This document shows positions 4,947 to 5,503 of a stretch of 5,503 nt of DNA, piece by piece. Each line of letters begins with the position of its first letter. Position 1 is the stretch's first letter. The translations under genes were made by a program, and so were the position numbers. Source of the stretch: Chloroflexota bacterium (lineage in GTDB: Bacteria > Chloroflexota > Anaerolineae > J102); the NCBI GenBank assembly GCA_013152695.1, contig JAADFV010000230.1, forward strand, positions 1 to 5,503. The letters are read 5' to 3'. Below the pieces are notes generated by a model that was not told the origin of the DNA, did not search any database, and saw nothing but the letters and a program-made list of their open reading frames with translations.

Positions 4947-5503
4947 ATGAAAAAACAAATCGCTATTTGGACCACGGTCATATTGCTCGGTGCTGTGGTC
5001 GTGTACACACTCGTACGTCTCCCCGGTGACACATCCGTGCCACAAAGCCCACCCGACTTCAGTCTGAGCCGGGGTCCGACAGGAATGGTAGATGGTTCTG
5101 CCAGCTACTTTTTCAGCTACAACGACTCGGTGGGGAGCCCCATCCCCCCCGACCAACTGATCGCTACAATTCAGAGCTATCTGCGCTCCCAGGGCGATGA
5201 AAATCTCAAAGTCGTACGCCTGCGCGAATTCGTCTGGGTCTATCAAGCAGAAATTGTCGAACGCAGTACCGGCCGTAATGCTTTTGGACTGATGATCAGC
5301 AAATATACGGGGCAGATATCGCCCAAAGCCGGCCCCAACATCTTTTGGAACACACGATATGGTTCGAAAATTGCGGAAGTCGGCGGCGGTTACGGTATGG
5401 TCGGACGACTCCTACCTCTTCCCCCTCAACAAGAAATAGCCCTGGCTGAGGAAGCCGCACGCCAGATCGCTGCTTCAGCAATCAAGGAAGTCGATAGCAC
5501 CCT
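4947..5503 (+). CDS. Membrane-anchored PepSY-like protein, 3' end outside the window
   Basis: The frame is open from ATG 4947 to the window end (185 complete codons), so the protein is partial. AGGAGG (4935-4940), six bases before the ATG, is the strongest ribosome site in the window. The N-terminus MKKQ is followed by a hydrophobic helix (about 5-23) without a lipobox Cys, indicating a signal anchor or uncleaved signal, then a Pro-rich linker (26-36) and an extracytoplasmic domain. The block from about 95 to 139 (FVWVYQAEIVERSTG, AFGLMISKYTGQISP, GPNIFWNTRYG) has the strand-turn pattern of PepSY-like repeats, with a GPN-x2-WNT-x-YG motif I associate with small exported proteins of Chloroflexota and related bacteria. 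A helical segment (about 160-183) follows. The function is unknown. The gap of about 500 bases from the YHS gene and its own control signals suggest a separate unit. Confidence 0.75.
   Translation, partial: MKKQIAIWTTVILLGAVVVYTLVRLPGDTSVPQSPPDFSLSRGPTGMVDGSASYFFSYNDSVGSPIPPDQLIATIQSYLRSQGDENLKVVRLREFVWVYQAEIVERSTGRNAFGLMISKYTGQISPKAGPNIFWNTRYGSKIAEVGGGYGMVGRLLPLPPQQEIALAEEAARQIAASAIKEVDST

Noticed and set aside
4839..5246. 135-codon minus-strand frame
   Set aside because: It opposes the plus-strand gene at 4947, which has a strong AGGAGG site, a signal anchor and a recognisable domain pattern.
1..5503. Insertion sequence or transposon carrying the copper genes
   Set aside because: No transposase or integrase, no terminal inverted repeats and no target-site duplication are visible; the flanking repeats are direct and diverged.

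Overview
The window is bacterial and carries a compact copper-handling locus, followed by the start of an exported protein and surrounded by repeat-rich non-coding DNA. Nothing in it fixes the taxonomy. The moderately high GC, the degenerate purine-rich intergenic repeats and the style of the last protein are compatible with an environmental Chloroflexota (Anaerolineae-like) genome, but that is only an inference.

Layout from left to right. Positions 1-447 hold no convincing gene but contain degenerate repeat fragments. A long GC-rich hairpin (448-486) closes a four-gene minus-strand operon, read from right to left: a small HMA (heavy-metal-associated) domain protein (3894-3550), the Cu(+)-exporting P1B-type ATPase CopA (3537-1009), a CsoR/RcnR-family metal-sensing repressor (1002-730) and a 64-residue YHS-domain protein with a histidine-rich tail (690-496). 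Gaps inside the operon are 12, 6 and 39 bases. A good promoter candidate (3949-3978, minus strand) lies just upstream of the HMA gene.

A control region of about 300 bases (3895-4203) separates this operon from a divergent, plus-strand second YHS-domain gene (4204-4449). It contains several dyads and a direct repeat. It also contains a 25-codon ORF with a plausible ribosome binding site, whose TGA directly abuts the ATG of the YHS gene. From 4450 to 4910 the DNA is non-coding: two copies of a ~130 bp repeat with a 157 bp period, then a 19 bp tandem repeat and a weak hairpin. Diverged versions of these repeats also occur to the left of the operon, so the copper genes sit between related repeat clusters in the same orientation. 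At 4947 a plus-strand gene begins for a membrane-anchored, PepSY-like protein; it runs off the window.

How the genes may work together: the CsoR-like repressor would sense copper and release the operon. The HMA protein and possibly the YHS proteins would bind and deliver Cu(+), and CopA would export it. The main departure from the textbook system is the repressor, where the first of the three Cu(I) ligands (Cys) is Val while His58 and Cys62 remain at exact family spacing. Other points of interest are the two divergent YHS proteins, the 25-codon ORF fused stop-to-start to one of them, and the HMA protein with unusual extensions in place of a standard CopZ.
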